Below are positions 1 through 7,657 of a stretch of 43,130 bases of DNA, piece by piece (within the stretch, counting starts at the first letter, position 1; each line of letters starts with the position of its first letter). Below the pieces are notes generated by a model. It worked only from the letters and a program-made list of their open reading frames with translations, searched no databases and was not told the origin of the DNA. Source of the DNA: an uncultured Planctomycetaceae bacterium (GTDB lineage: Bacteria > Planctomycetota > Planctomycetia > Planctomycetales > Planctomycetaceae). Both the position numbers and the translations under genes were made by a program. Location: positions 1 to 43,130 of the forward strand of contig CAITYU010000244.1 in the NCBI GenBank assembly GCA_903896675.1, given 5' to 3'.

Positions 1-102
1 GAGGACGGACTGTGATTCGAGTGTGTGCCAGAGGAGTTCGATGAATTGGTCGCGTCCGTAGACGTGTTGTGGTTCGAGGTTTCCGCCGGCGTTGGCTTTC
101 AT
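1..102 (-). CDS. Probable ATP-binding protein, N-terminus only (cut by window edge)
   Basis: Reading the minus strand from an ATG at 102-100 gives 34 open codons up to the window edge. The visible part runs from a short polar N-terminus into Y-G-R-D-Q-F-I-E-L-L-W and ends L-E-S-Q-S-V-L. A G-R-(D/E) helix followed by S-(V/I)-L is how many bacterial AAA/STAND-type ATPases enter their Walker A loop, so such a protein is the best guess, but the P-loop itself lies outside the window. No Shine-Dalgarno sequence precedes the ATG. The gene has the same direction as the SDR gene ending at 282 and is separated from it by an AT-rich spacer, so it may have its own promoter. Confidence 0.45.
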   Translation of the reverse strand, partial: MKANAGGNLEPQHVYGRDQFIELLWHTLESQSVL

Positions 103-281
103 GGGAGTTGTCTGTGGTGTTTGGTGGTATTGTGGTGGATTTGGTGAGTGGCGATGGCGGGCCGAAGGGGGAGAGGGTTGTATTTGATGTGTGTCAAAGT
201 AAAAATGTGTTAAAATGGAAATGGGTTTTTGGTGGATCGGCAGTCCAGTGTAAAAGGGGCGACTTGAGGGTGGTTGGGTGT

Positions 282-1100
282 TCAGTTTTTGGGGCTGAAA
301 GACTGGATTTTTTCCAGTTGGTGTCCCGGAGTGGCTCCGGCGTTCATCGCCATATTTCCACCATCGAGCGGGATGATGGCTCCTGTGATCCATGCTGACG
401 CGTCGGAGGCGAGCAGCAGTGCGATGCCGCGGATGTCATCGGGCTGTCCGAGGCGATTGGCGGGGATGCCTTTGAGGAAGCGGGATTCGAGTTGTGGGTC
501 GTCCGTCATGCGTGCCTGCAGGCTGGGGTTGACGACCTGTGCTGGTGTCACGCAATTGACTCGGACGCCCCGGTGAGCCCATTCGGTGCTGAGTTCACGG
601 GTCATCTGAATGACGGCGCCCATGGCCATACTGTAAGCGATGTGTCCGCGACCGAGAGCGGTGCTGCTGGCGAGGGATCCGATGTTCATGATGGACCCTT
701 TGCCCTGTTTGAGCATGCGTCGTCCTGCCTGCTGGCACATAGCGAAGCGTCCGACGACGAGGTTCTGCAGCACGCGGTGAAGATCTTCGATGGAGAGTTC
801 TTCGGGGCGAGCGAGGCAACCGTCACCGGCGATATTTCCGAGGAAATCCACAGTGGGGAACTGGCTGTCGATGGTGCTGAAGAGCTCGGCGATGGCAGTG
901 GGGTCTGAGACATCGCAGGCGGACACGAGAGTGCGTCGACCGAGGGCCTGAATCTGCTGGCTGGTTTGTTCAGCTGCAGGGAGGTTGCGGTCGATCAGTA
1001 CGAGATCAGCGCCGGCTTCGGCGAGAGCGAGTGCCGTGGCTTTTCCGAGTCCCTGAGCGGCACCTGAGACAACAGCAACTTTTCCGAGCATGGACCACAT
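282..1100 (-). CDS. SDR-family oxidoreductase with catalytic Lys replaced by Met
   Basis: This 272-residue protein has the classical short-chain dehydrogenase/reductase layout: a Rossmann S-G-A-A-Q-G-L-G loop at residues 12-19, N-I-A-G in place of the usual N-N-A-G, an active-site Ser in N-I-G-S, and the C-terminal I-T-G-A-I-I-P-L-D-G-G strand. The family reduces or oxidises alcohols and ketones with NAD(P). The YxxxK motif reads Y156-S-M-A-M160: the lysine that normally lowers the Tyr pKa and binds the nicotinamide ribose is Met (ATG codon, 623-621). The protein may therefore be inactive, altered, or have a binding role. A second ATG at codon 4 is an alternative start. It lies 51 bases after the phospholipase-like gene on the same strand and is probably cotranscribed. 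The substrate is unknown. Confidence 0.85.
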   Translation of the reverse strand: MWSMLGKVAVVSGAAQGLGKATALALAEAGADLVLIDRNLPAAEQTSQQIQALGRRTLVSACDVSDPTAIAELFSTIDSQFPTVDFLGNIAGDGCLARPEELSIEDLHRVLQNLVVGRFAMCQQAGRRMLKQGKGSIMNIGSLASSTALGRGHIAYSMAMGAVIQMTRELSTEWAHRGVRVNCVTPAQVVNPSLQARMTDDPQLESRFLKGIPANRLGQPDDIRGIALLLASDASAWITGAIIPLDGGNMAMNAGATPGHQLEKIQSFSPKN

Positions 1101-1151
1101 CTGAGGGGCTTCCGTAGGGCAGCGGGGCGGTGAATGACTGGTTGTGAGAGA

Positions 1152-2360
1152 TCAGCGGGGTGCAGGGGCTTCCCAGTCGGTGGCGACGGGACTGTCGGTC
1201 AATGGGGGAAACAGGGGGCTGATGCGGGCGGGTGCGTGGTCTGGCCAGCGCACACAGTAGTCAGAAAAAGCGGCGACGGGTTCCGGAAAGTCTGTGCTGA
1301 TGTATTGGGCTCCGCTGGCGAAGGCTTGTTCGCGACGGCTTGTGTCATTGGTGCGAGCCTGTGTGGTGTCGGCATCAGCGCGGGTGCGGATCAGGAAGCC
1401 CTGTCTGACGAGGTTCTGAATTTCCTGGAACTGTGTGACGGGGTCATTGCGTTTGAACCATGCGGCGAGGGGGTGACTGGTATCGGCGGAGACGAAGAGT
1501 GTGGCCTGATCGGGATGGGTTTGGGCGTCGAGGTATCGCTGTACCCAGGGGCCTTCGTTATCGAGGCAGAAGAAGACTTTTCCCTGCAGATCCTGCAATC
1601 GCGGCCAGCCTCGTTTCAGCACGGCGTCTCGGACGGAGGCGTCTGTGGGCTGTCGCAGGTCTGCGGGGATGAGCCGTGTTGTGGGCGGGAAGATTTCGTG
1701 GATGAGCTGGTCCAGTTCTTTGAGTCGTGGTGTGTCCCAGCGCACCAGCCGAACTCCGGCTGGATTCGGCACGGACTCCTTCAGTTCCAGCAGGATCATG
1801 ACTGGCAGGTGGTGTGGAGCTGCCTGGGACCACTGGCGAATCTGCTGGAGGGCCTGTCGCAGGGTGGAGACATTGGTGGCGTAGTCGAAGCCGGCGGCGT
1901 GGAGAACTTTGATGCCGGGCTGACTGAGGCTGCCATCGGCGTTGGGGTCAGGTCCGGGATCCTGATTGCTGTTGGCGAGCAGGTTGCGGGCGAGAGGTTT
2001 GGCGAAGAGGCCGCCGAGGGGGTCTGCGAACAGGTCGAGTTCCAGTTGTCGGATCTGCATCTGCTGCAGTTGTTGCGGGAGGGGTTTGTGTGTGTATTCG
2101 ATTCCCTGCAGGACAGATGTCCCTGCCAGTTGAATGAGATCGGCGACAGTTTTGTGTGGAGCGATGTGGTAGCTGTTATGTGTGCCGATCAGTTGAATCT
2201 GGTGGAGTCTGAGGTCGTGGAGACGATGATTCTGGGCGAGTGCCGGGATGCTGCTGTGCAGAAAAACGGGCAGGCAAAGCAGCGTAATCAACCGGAAACA
2301 CAGGCTTCGGGTGATTTCGGAGTGGCTGCAGGTGAGTTGGCGTGATTTCAGGCGAACCAT
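1152..2360 (-). CDS. Secreted Ca2+-dependent phosphoinositide phospholipase C-like protein
   Basis: This 402-residue protein has an N-terminal hydrophobic segment (about 20-40) ending in A-L-A-Q, which looks like a signal peptide. The mature part opens with I-G-T-H-N-S-Y-H (His61 and His65) and continues with R-Q-L-E-L-D-L-F (Glu107, Asp109), the active-site His and metal ligands of the bacterial Ca2+-dependent PI-PLC-like TIM barrel (PIPLC-X superfamily, Pfam PI-PLC-C1). Later motifs G-K-V-F-F-C-L-D and the C-terminal Y-I-S-T-D-F-P fit the same family. It would cleave a phosphodiester in a phospholipid or glycerophosphodiester outside the cytoplasm; the true substrate is not clear. The ATG lies inside the end of purQ (13-base overlap), so translation may be coupled. 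The overlap with an unrelated purine gene is likely a matter of packing. Confidence 0.8.
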   Translation of the reverse strand: MVRLKSRQLTCSHSEITRSLCFRLITLLCLPVFLHSSIPALAQNHRLHDLRLHQIQLIGTHNSYHIAPHKTVADLIQLAGTSVLQGIEYTHKPLPQQLQQMQIRQLELDLFADPLGGLFAKPLARNLLANSNQDPGPDPNADGSLSQPGIKVLHAAGFDYATNVSTLRQALQQIRQWSQAAPHHLPVMILLELKESVPNPAGVRLVRWDTPRLKELDQLIHEIFPPTTRLIPADLRQPTDASVRDAVLKRGWPRLQDLQGKVFFCLDNEGPWVQRYLDAQTHPDQATLFVSADTSHPLAAWFKRNDPVTQFQEIQNLVRQGFLIRTRADADTTQARTNDTSRREQAFASGAQYISTDFPEPVAAFSDYCVRWPDHAPARISPLFPPLTDSPVATDWEAPAPR

Positions 2361-3178
2361 GTGACGGCATTCCGGAAGATGCGAATGCCGTCCCCTTCGC
2401 CGCGGAGACCTTTGCGGGTCCAGTGTGGGTGTTGAGTGGCGAACAGGAAGCGTTCGGGGTGTGGCATTAAGCCGAGAACTTTGCCGGTTTCATCGCAGAG
2501 TCCGGCGATATTGGCGAGGGATCCATTGGGATTTTCGGGTTCCGGGAGCAGTTCGATGCGGGTGGGGTCACCGGAGGTGGCGGCGAGCTGTGCGGCGCGG
2601 GCGGACCAGTAGCAGAGTGCGATCTGGTTGTGCTGCCGGAGTTGTTCGAGCAGTTGCGGTTGGCGTACGGCGATGCGTCCTTCTGCGTGAGCGATGGGCA
2701 CGTCGAATTCGTCGATATCGCGGAGAAACGCGCTGTTGCTGGAGGCGACTTTGAGGCGTACCCAGCGATCGGTATATCGACCGTTGCTGTTCCATGTGAG
2801 TGTGACTTCGGATTCGAGTCCACTTTCGGCGGGGCTGGCGACACCGCGGCGCATCAGCAGTCCGGCTTTGAGGATGGTCTGGAAGCCATTGCAGATGCCG
2901 AGGACCAGTTTGTCGGCCGTGAGGAACTGACGGATGGCATCGTTGAGTTGTCCGCGAAGCTGGCGGGAGAAGATAATGCCGGCTCCGAGGTCATCACCGT
3001 AGCTGAAGCCACCGGGAATGCAGAGGATTTGGAAATCGGCGAGTCTGGCGGGATTTTCGAGCAGTCTGTTGAGGTGCAGGCGTTCGGGTTTGGCACCTGC
3101 GAGTTCGAAGGCCCATGCGGTTTCGATGTCGCAGTTGGTGCCTGGGGCGCGGAGAACGCAGACTTTGGGAGTTGCCAT
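2348..3178 (-). CDS. purQ: Phosphoribosylformylglycinamidine synthase, glutaminase subunit PurQ
   Basis: PurQ supplies ammonia from glutamine to PurL in the fourth step of de novo purine synthesis (FGAR to FGAM). The 276-residue protein starts M-A-T-P-K-V-C-V-L-R-A-P-G-T-N-C-D and has the class I glutamine amidotransferase triad: Cys96 in L-G-I-C-N-G-F-Q, and His240/Glu242 in M-P-H-P-E-R. I-P-G-G-F-S-Y-G-D-D-L-G-A-G-I is a PurQ signature. The frame stays open upstream to 3250, but homology begins at the ATG at 3178, so I chose that. It is longer than the roughly 225-residue Bacillus type. It faces away from the gene at 3467 and its stop overlaps the phospholipase start. No purL or purS is in the window. 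Confidence 0.93.
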   Translation of the reverse strand: MATPKVCVLRAPGTNCDIETAWAFELAGAKPERLHLNRLLENPARLADFQILCIPGGFSYGDDLGAGIIFSRQLRGQLNDAIRQFLTADKLVLGICNGFQTILKAGLLMRRGVASPAESGLESEVTLTWNSNGRYTDRWVRLKVASSNSAFLRDIDEFDVPIAHAEGRIAVRQPQLLEQLRQHNQIALCYWSARAAQLAATSGDPTRIELLPEPENPNGSLANIAGLCDETGKVLGLMPHPERFLFATQHPHWTRKGLRGEGDGIRIFRNAVTWFA

Positions 3179-3331
3179 GGGGGGTGTACCGTAGAGAGTC
3201 GGAAGCGAGCAGCGCGGCGGGGTTCTAACAGGTTTTGGTGGGATTTGCACGTGGGACGGGGATTTTTCGCAGGTGTTGCGGGTGGTCTGTCCAGACAGTG
3301 GGAGAGCCTTTGCCGGGGATGATTCGCGGCT

Positions 3332-3360
3332 TGAAAGGTTGCCAGCGATAGCTCACAATA
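3332..3360 (+). promoter_or_regulatory. Candidate sigma-70-type promoter for the SPLDKIRA-repeat gene
   Basis: TTGAAA at 3332-3337 and CACAAT at 3355-3360 are 17 bases apart, in the 288-base spacer between purQ (minus) and the gene starting at 3467. Each hexamer matches four of six consensus bases or slightly better. This is a visual match only. Confidence 0.3.
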
Positions 3361-3466
3361 TGTGATTCGGGAGCAGCAGGAATTGCGCCGCTGGTTGTTG
3401 GCGGTTTGCAGGGTGGCCTGTGGCGGACCCCGGGCTGACAGATCGTTGACTGACAGGAAACCGGCT

Positions 3467-4111
3467 GTGTCACTGATTGACCGCGCTGAACGACTGAAGA
3501 CAGAACTGACGGACAAGTGGGTGGTGGTTTCGGCCACATCGCCAGAGCTCAAGCGTTTTGCCTCGCTGACCGGCAAGGTGCGAACGGTGAACATGAACTG
3601 CCGGGCTTTGGTGGAGTTCAACAATGGTGTGGACATTGGCTGGTACGACATTGATCCGGGCTTTCTGACGGTCGTGGAGGCTCCGGTTGCGAAGCCGGCG
3701 GCTGCAGAGAAGTCAGAGAAGCCGGCGAAACCTGCGGCTGCGGCGCCTGCAGCGGCACCGGCGGCGGGTGGTGGTTCGGCGATGGACAAGATCCGTGCTG
3801 CTGCGGGCAAGCCTGCGGCCGCGGCGGCGCCGGTTGCGGGAGGATCGCCGCTGGACAAGATTCGGGCGGCGACGGCCAAGCCTGCTGCGGCTGCCACCGG
3901 TGGATCTCCGTTGGACAAAATCCGGGCAGCGGCTGCGAAGCCGGCTGCGGCAGCGGAACCTGCAGCGGCAGCGGAACCTGCAGCGGAGGAGACGGCGGCG
4001 GCGGAACCGGCTCCGCCTGCTGCGGCTCCGGCTGCACCAGCGCGAACGGCGGCTCCGCTGACGGGATCTCCACTGGACCGCATTCGGGCTCAGGGTGCCA
4101 TGAAAAAGTGA
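3467..4111 (+). CDS. Small beta-domain protein with four SPLDKIRA motifs on an Ala/Pro linker
   Basis: I do not recognise a named family. I start it at GTG 3467 because AGGA lies eight bases upstream (3455-3458) and the fold begins there; an earlier ATG at 3362 is possible. Residues 1-72 look like a compact SH3/KOW-like beta domain (D-K-W-V-V-V, G-K-V-R-T-V-N-M, A-L-V-E-F, I-G-W-Y-D-I-D-P). Residues 73-200 are a low-complexity Ala/Pro/Lys/Glu linker. It carries a repeated motif: S-A-M-D-K-I-R-A (104-111), S-P-L-D-K-I-R-A (127-134 and 147-154) and, at the C-terminus, S-P-L-D-R-I-R-A (201-208). The protein has 214 residues, no signal peptide and no membrane segment, so it is probably cytoplasmic. 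The motif spacing suggests multivalent docking of one partner (inference). A strong terminator follows, so it looks monocistronic. Confidence 0.8.
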   Translation: MSLIDRAERLKTELTDKWVVVSATSPELKRFASLTGKVRTVNMNCRALVEFNNGVDIGWYDIDPGFLTVVEAPVAKPAAAEKSEKPAKPAAAAPAAAPAAGGGSAMDKIRAAAGKPAAAAAPVAGGSPLDKIRAATAKPAAAATGGSPLDKIRAAAAKPAAAAEPAAAAEPAAEETAAAEPAPPAAAPAAPARTAAPLTGSPLDRIRAQGAMKK

Positions 4112-4143
4112 GTCGCCGTTTGAGGGCTCAGTAGAACACGTGG

Positions 4144-4178
4144 ACCCGGCCGTCATCTGAAGGCCGGGTTTCTTTTTT
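4144..4178 (+). terminator. Rho-independent terminator
   Basis: ACCCGGCC (4144-4151) and GGCCGGGT (4162-4169) form a perfect eight-base-pair stem with a ten-base loop, followed by TTCTTTTTT. It lies 33 bases after the SPLDKIRA gene and before larC, so it separates the two transcripts. Confidence 0.9.
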
Positions 4179-4203
4179 GGGCTGAAACAGGAGCGGTGAA
4201 CGG

Positions 4204-5562
4204 ATGCGGACGGCATGGCTGGAATGTGCTACGGGGATCAGTGGTGACATGACGCTGGCGGCACTGATTGACGCCGGGGCGGACGTGCAGGTGGTTCGCG
4301 CGGCGATTCAGTCGCTGGGGCTGCCGGATGTCAGACTGCGACTGGAGACAGTCATTAAAGGTGGCTTTCGGTCCCTGCATGCTCTGGTGGATCATCCGGA
4401 GCAGCATGCGCATCGGCATCTGGCGGACATACGGGCTCTGGTTGAGCGATCAGTGCTGACGGCGCGGCAGAAATCGCTGGCGCTGCAGATGTTTCAGGTG
4501 ATTGCCGAAGCCGAGTCGCGGGTGCATGGTGTATCGGTGGAGACGATCCATTTTCACGAGGTCGGGGCGATTGATTCGATTGTGGACATTGTGGGGACTG
4601 CTGTGGCGTTTGATCTGCTGAAGATCGACCGGCTGGTCTGCAATGCGGTGCCGCCGGGGCGGGGGTATGTCAGGATTGATCATGGAATCTGCCCCGTGCC
4701 GACTCCGGGGACCGCGGAGATTCTGAAGGGCATTCCACTGACCGTGGTGCCGATTGATGCCGAACTGACGACTCCTACCGGTGCCGCGATCGTGAAGGTG
4801 CTGGCGGATGGATTTGGACCGCTGCCCGCGATGACGATTGAGTCGATTGGGTGCGGTTGCGGGACCATGACGTTTCCAGAGCGGGCGAATGTGCTGCGAA
4901 TTTTCATCGGAACGGCTCCTGCGGACGTGCAGACCGAAACGGTCACACTGCTGGAAACGACACTGGATGACGTGACGGGTGAGGCGGTGGGTTTTGTACG
5001 CGAGCGGCTGACGGCGGCTGGCGCGCTGGACGTGTGGGTAATTCCGGTGCAGATGAAGAAGGGGCGGCCGGGAGTGATTGTCAGTTGTCTGTGCCGGCCG
5101 GGGGCGGTGACGGGGCTGGAGCAGGTCCTGTTTGCGGAAACTGGAACTCTGGGGGTGAGGCGACTGCAGTTGGAGCGGTCGGTGCGGCAGCGTGAGTCTG
5201 TGACGGTCCAGACGGTCTGGGGGCCGGTGCTGGGTAAGCGTGGCTGGGGGCAGGGAGCATCGGAGACGTTTGCACCGGAGTTTGAAGCATGTGCGGCGGT
5301 GGCTGCCAGTGCGGGAGTGCCGTTGCGGGACGTGTATCGGGCTGCAGAGGCTGCGTGGGTGGTGCAGGGCAGTACCCAAAAGGCGCCGCGTAATCACTCG
5401 CACGATCATTCACACGATCATTCACACGATCATTCACACGATCATTCACACGATCACTCACACGATCACTCGCACGATCACTCGCACGATCACTCGCACG
5501 ATCACTCGCACGATCACTCGCACGATCAAAAATCCGGGCAGGGCGATGGCAGTGGGCGGTAG
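4204..5562 (+). CDS. larC: LarC, nickel-pincer cofactor nickel insertase, with His-rich tail
   Basis: LarC performs the last step of nickel-pincer nucleotide synthesis: CTP-dependent insertion of nickel into pyridinium-3,5-bisthiocarboxylic acid mononucleotide, the cofactor of LarA-type lactate racemases and related isomerases. Family marks are the opening A-T-G-I-S-G-D-M (9-16), H-F-H-E-V-G-A-I-D-S-I-V-D-I, P-V-P-T-P-G-T-A-E-I, T-P-T-G-A-A-I and, in the second half, E-T-T-L-D-D-V-T-G-E. The core ends near residue 395. A C-terminal tail of His-Asp-His-Ser units follows, encoded by a 12-base tandem repeat (5401-5520). Such tails in HypB, SlyD and UreE bind or store nickel, which fits the role here. 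No larA, larB or larE is in the window. The upstream terminator makes larC the first gene of its unit; the next gene follows after 78 bases. Confidence 0.92.
   Translation: MRTAWLECATGISGDMTLAALIDAGADVQVVRAAIQSLGLPDVRLRLETVIKGGFRSLHALVDHPEQHAHRHLADIRALVERSVLTARQKSLALQMFQVIAEAESRVHGVSVETIHFHEVGAIDSIVDIVGTAVAFDLLKIDRLVCNAVPPGRGYVRIDHGICPVPTPGTAEILKGIPLTVVPIDAELTTPTGAAIVKVLADGFGPLPAMTIESIGCGCGTMTFPERANVLRIFIGTAPADVQTETVTLLETTLDDVTGEAVGFVRERLTAAGALDVWVIPVQMKKGRPGVIVSCLCRPGAVTGLEQVLFAETGTLGVRRLQLERSVRQRESVTVQTVWGPVLGKRGWGQGASETFAPEFEACAAVAASAGVPLRDVYRAAEAAWVVQGSTQKAPRNHSHDHSHDHSHDHSHDHSHDHSHDHSHDHSHDHSHDHSHDHSHDQKSGQGDGSGR
5401..5520 (+). repeat. Ten tandem 12-bp units encoding His-Asp-His-Ser
   Basis: Ten perfect-length 12-base units lie in the 3' end of larC. 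The first four are CACGATCATTCA, the fifth is CACGATCACTCA, and the last five are CACGATCACTCG. The block order of synonymous variants points to expansion by slippage or unequal exchange, with the variants marking separate rounds. Because 12 is a multiple of three, copy-number change would alter tail length without breaking the frame. Confidence 0.97.
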
Positions 5563-5640
5563 TTTTGTTTGTTGAGTGGCGGATTGTCTGAGCGTTGACT
5601 GTGGAGTTGCGGCAGCGTCATTGCGAGGAGGGGGGAAAGA

Positions 5641-6024
5641 GTGGTGTCTGAAATGGCTGCGGGTTCTGTGGGACCGGTTGTGCTGTTGTATTCTACGGAT
5701 CTGATGCTGCTGAGCAGTGTGAGTGGTGCAGCGCAGTCGTTGGGTGTGGGGTTTCGCAGTCTGCGTGCGGTGGCGGAGGCTGGTGAGCAGTTGCGTGTGG
5801 CGGAGACGGTGTTGTGTGTGGATCTGGCGTCGAATGTGGATGTGTGTGAGCTGGGGGCGGCGTGCAGTGAGGCCGTGTTGGGGCGGGCGATTGCCTTTGG
5901 TCCGCATGTGCATGTTTTGCGGTTGGAGGCTGCGCGAGTGGCGGGGTTTGGGCTGGTGGTGTCTCGTGGTCAGTTTGTGATGCAACTGTTGTCTTTGCTG
6001 TCTGACAGGTGTGTTCGGGACTGA
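5641..6024 (+). CDS. Small receiver-like protein of unknown function
   Basis: This 127-residue protein starts at GTG 5641 (or the next GTG, 5644) behind a very strong purine run, GGAGGGGGGAAA. The pattern V-V-L-L-Y-S-T-D-L at the N-terminus, V-L-C-V-D-L-A-S near residue 60, I-A-F-G-P-H-V-H around 85 and V-V-S-R-G-Q-F near 108 reads as alternating beta strands and helices, like the CheY receiver fold. The Asp in C-V-D-L would sit at the phosphoacceptor strand. The acidic pair and conserved Lys of true receivers are not obvious, so it is likely a pseudo-receiver. There is no signal peptide or membrane helix. It follows larC by 78 bases on the same strand, but no functional link to nickel is known. 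Confidence 0.7.
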   Translation: MVSEMAAGSVGPVVLLYSTDLMLLSSVSGAAQSLGVGFRSLRAVAEAGEQLRVAETVLCVDLASNVDVCELGAACSEAVLGRAIAFGPHVHVLRLEAARVAGFGLVVSRGQFVMQLLSLLSDRCVRD

Positions 6025-6136
6025 TGGCGAACTGCACTTCTGTGCAGGAGTGGATGATGTTTTCGGGTGGCAGGGAAGGATTTGGTGGTTTGGGGCAGCG
6101 GCATTTCCCGCGGTGGCGAGATTGGCGGACTTGAGC

Positions 6137-6165
6137 CTGGCAGGGAGCCGGGGGTCGTCTAGAAT
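6137..6165 (+). promoter_or_regulatory. Candidate promoter for the cytochrome c peroxidase gene
   Basis: CTGGCA (6137-6142) and TAGAAT (6160-6165) are 17 bases apart, matching four and five of six sigma-70 consensus bases. The site is 86 bases upstream of the ATG at 6252, in the 227-base spacer. Visual match only. Confidence 0.35.
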
Positions 6166-6251
6166 GGAGAGCCGGGCACGGAGGTCTGTCTGCGCGGCTG
6201 CTTGCGGGCCGGAGGATTTCGGATTTGTTGGTCTTTTTCTGGGAGAGATTG

Positions 6252-7484
6252 ATGAAGGCGATCAGACTGACAGCATGCATAGCTCTGGGGCTTGCTTCGC
6301 TTGCGATGTCGGGGGTGCAGGCGGCGGAGAAGGTGATTCTGGGCAGTGATGCATCGTTGACTGCGGGAATTCCCGGCACAGGTCCACTGACGGTGGAGCA
6401 GGTGCAGGAGTGGTTGGCGGAAGCGAAGAACCACGAGGTTCTGGACGTGCAGTTGCCGATGGGTCTGGCGTTGGGTCAGGCGCAGATGAAGGGTCTGGAG
6501 AAGAACCCTTTGACGCGTGCCAAGGTGGAGCTGGGTCGTCAGTTGTATTTTGATACTCGGTTGTCAAAGGACAACACGGTCAGTTGTGCTTCTTGCCATC
6601 ATCCGCAGGAGGGATATTCCCGGCATACTCCGACGGGCATTGGTATTGGCGGCGCGAAGGGCGGTCGGAATTCGCCGATCAGTTACAATCGGATTCTGAG
6701 TGATGCGCAGTTCTGGGACGGCCGTGCTGGTTCGTTGGAGGCTCAGGCTGTCGGTCCGATCCAGGCTGGCATCGAAATGGGGAATACTCATGAGAACGCG
6801 GTGAAGACTCTGAAGGGTATTCCTGCTTATGCGATGCAGTTTGACAAGGTGTTTCCGGGTGAGGGCGTGACGATTGACAACGTGGGTCGTGCGATTGCGG
6901 CATTTGAGCGAGTGCTGGTGACGGGTCCTTCGCCGTACGACTATCAGGAAGCGTGGTCGAAGTTTGCTGGTTTGAGTGGTGATGATCTGCAGGACGTGCT
7001 GGACGACGCGGAGACGAAAGCTGATTACGAAGCGGCGAAGGCTGGAGCATCGGCGAATCCGATGTCTGACAGTGCTTTGCGTGGCATGGCCTTGTTTTTC
7101 AGCAAGGAAGTGGGCTGCAGTAACTGTCATGTGGGTGCGAATCTGGCTGACGAGCAGTATCACAATCTGGGCATTGGTATGGAGTCGAAGGAGCCGGATT
7201 ATGGTCGTTACGTGGTGACGAAGGTGGAGAAGGACAAGGGAGCGTTCAAGACGCCGACGATCCGTAACGTGGCTCATTCTGCACCTTACATGCACGATGG
7301 CAGCCTGCTGACTCTGGAGGACGTGGTGGAGCACTATGCGAAGGGTGGTCACAAGAACAAGTGGCTGAGTGACAAGATGGTGCCATTGAAACTGACGTCT
7401 GCTCAGAAAGTGGATCTGGTGGAGTTTATGCGGGCCTGTTCGGGTGAATTCCCGGCGGTATCGGCAGCACGACTGCCGGAGTGA
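6252..7484 (+). CDS. Secreted di-haem cytochrome c peroxidase (CCP/MauG family)
   Basis: This 410-residue protein begins at ATG 6252 behind GGGAGAG. A signal peptide (K-A-I-R-L then a hydrophobic stretch, cleaved near V-Q-A-A-E) sends it to the periplasm. Two haem c sites are present: C112-A-S-C-H116 in the N-terminal domain and C289-S-N-C-H293 in the C-terminal domain. D-T-R-L-S-K-D-N-T-V-S-C is the usual lead-in to the low-potential haem. F-K-T-P-T-I-R-N-V and P-Y-M-H-D-G are family motifs; the Met of Y-M-H-D-G is a likely axial ligand. The family reduces hydrogen peroxide with electrons from small c-type cytochromes, or modifies proteins as in MauG. Here the general peroxidase role is more likely, since no partner gene is adjacent. 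It is followed by a strong terminator. Confidence 0.9.
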   Translation: MKAIRLTACIALGLASLAMSGVQAAEKVILGSDASLTAGIPGTGPLTVEQVQEWLAEAKNHEVLDVQLPMGLALGQAQMKGLEKNPLTRAKVELGRQLYFDTRLSKDNTVSCASCHHPQEGYSRHTPTGIGIGGAKGGRNSPISYNRILSDAQFWDGRAGSLEAQAVGPIQAGIEMGNTHENAVKTLKGIPAYAMQFDKVFPGEGVTIDNVGRAIAAFERVLVTGPSPYDYQEAWSKFAGLSGDDLQDVLDDAETKADYEAAKAGASANPMSDSALRGMALFFSKEVGCSNCHVGANLADEQYHNLGIGMESKEPDYGRYVVTKVEKDKGAFKTPTIRNVAHSAPYMHDGSLLTLEDVVEHYAKGGHKNKWLSDKMVPLKLTSAQKVDLVEFMRACSGEFPAVSAARLPE

Positions 7485-7530
7485 GGCTGGGCTTCACTGC
7501 TGATCAATTGGTAAGCCTGTTTTTGCGAAT

Positions 7531-7564
7531 AGCCGTTCTGCGAGCAGCAGAGCGGCTTTTTTTT
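7531..7564 (+). terminator. Rho-independent terminator after cytochrome c peroxidase
   Basis: AGCCGTTCTGC (7531-7541) pairs with GCAGAGCGGCT (7547-7557) across a five-base loop, with one G-T pair, and is followed by eight T residues. It lies 46 bases after the peroxidase stop codon. Confidence 0.92.
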
Positions 7565-7657
7565 GGCTCAACGCAGAATGAAGTGCGCGGTGTAAAGAAG
7601 TATTTTGACCACGAAAGACACCACGTAGAGAGTCATCAAGAGGCGAGCCGGCCAACC

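Noticed and set aside
192-197. Exact TTGACA on the minus strand in the spacer before the first gene
   Set aside because: No acceptable -10 hexamer occurs 16-18 bases downstream, so I do not call a promoter.
69-398. 109-codon plus-strand frame at the window start
   Set aside because: It crosses the start of the minus-strand ATPase fragment and the end of the SDR gene, and its composition is Val/Gly/Ser noise.
1134-2345. 403-codon plus-strand frame opposite the phospholipase gene
   Set aside because: The minus-strand frame has a signal peptide and active-site motifs; the plus frame is a shadow caused by codon bias.
2854-4083. 409-codon minus-strand frame across purQ and the SPLDKIRA gene
   Set aside because: Its translation is the Ala/Gly-rich mirror of the plus-strand linker plus a shifted purQ frame; the plus-strand gene has the ribosome site and terminator.
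5401-5520. 12-base array as a CRISPR
   Set aside because: Units are contiguous, without spacers, in frame within larC and encode a His-rich tail.
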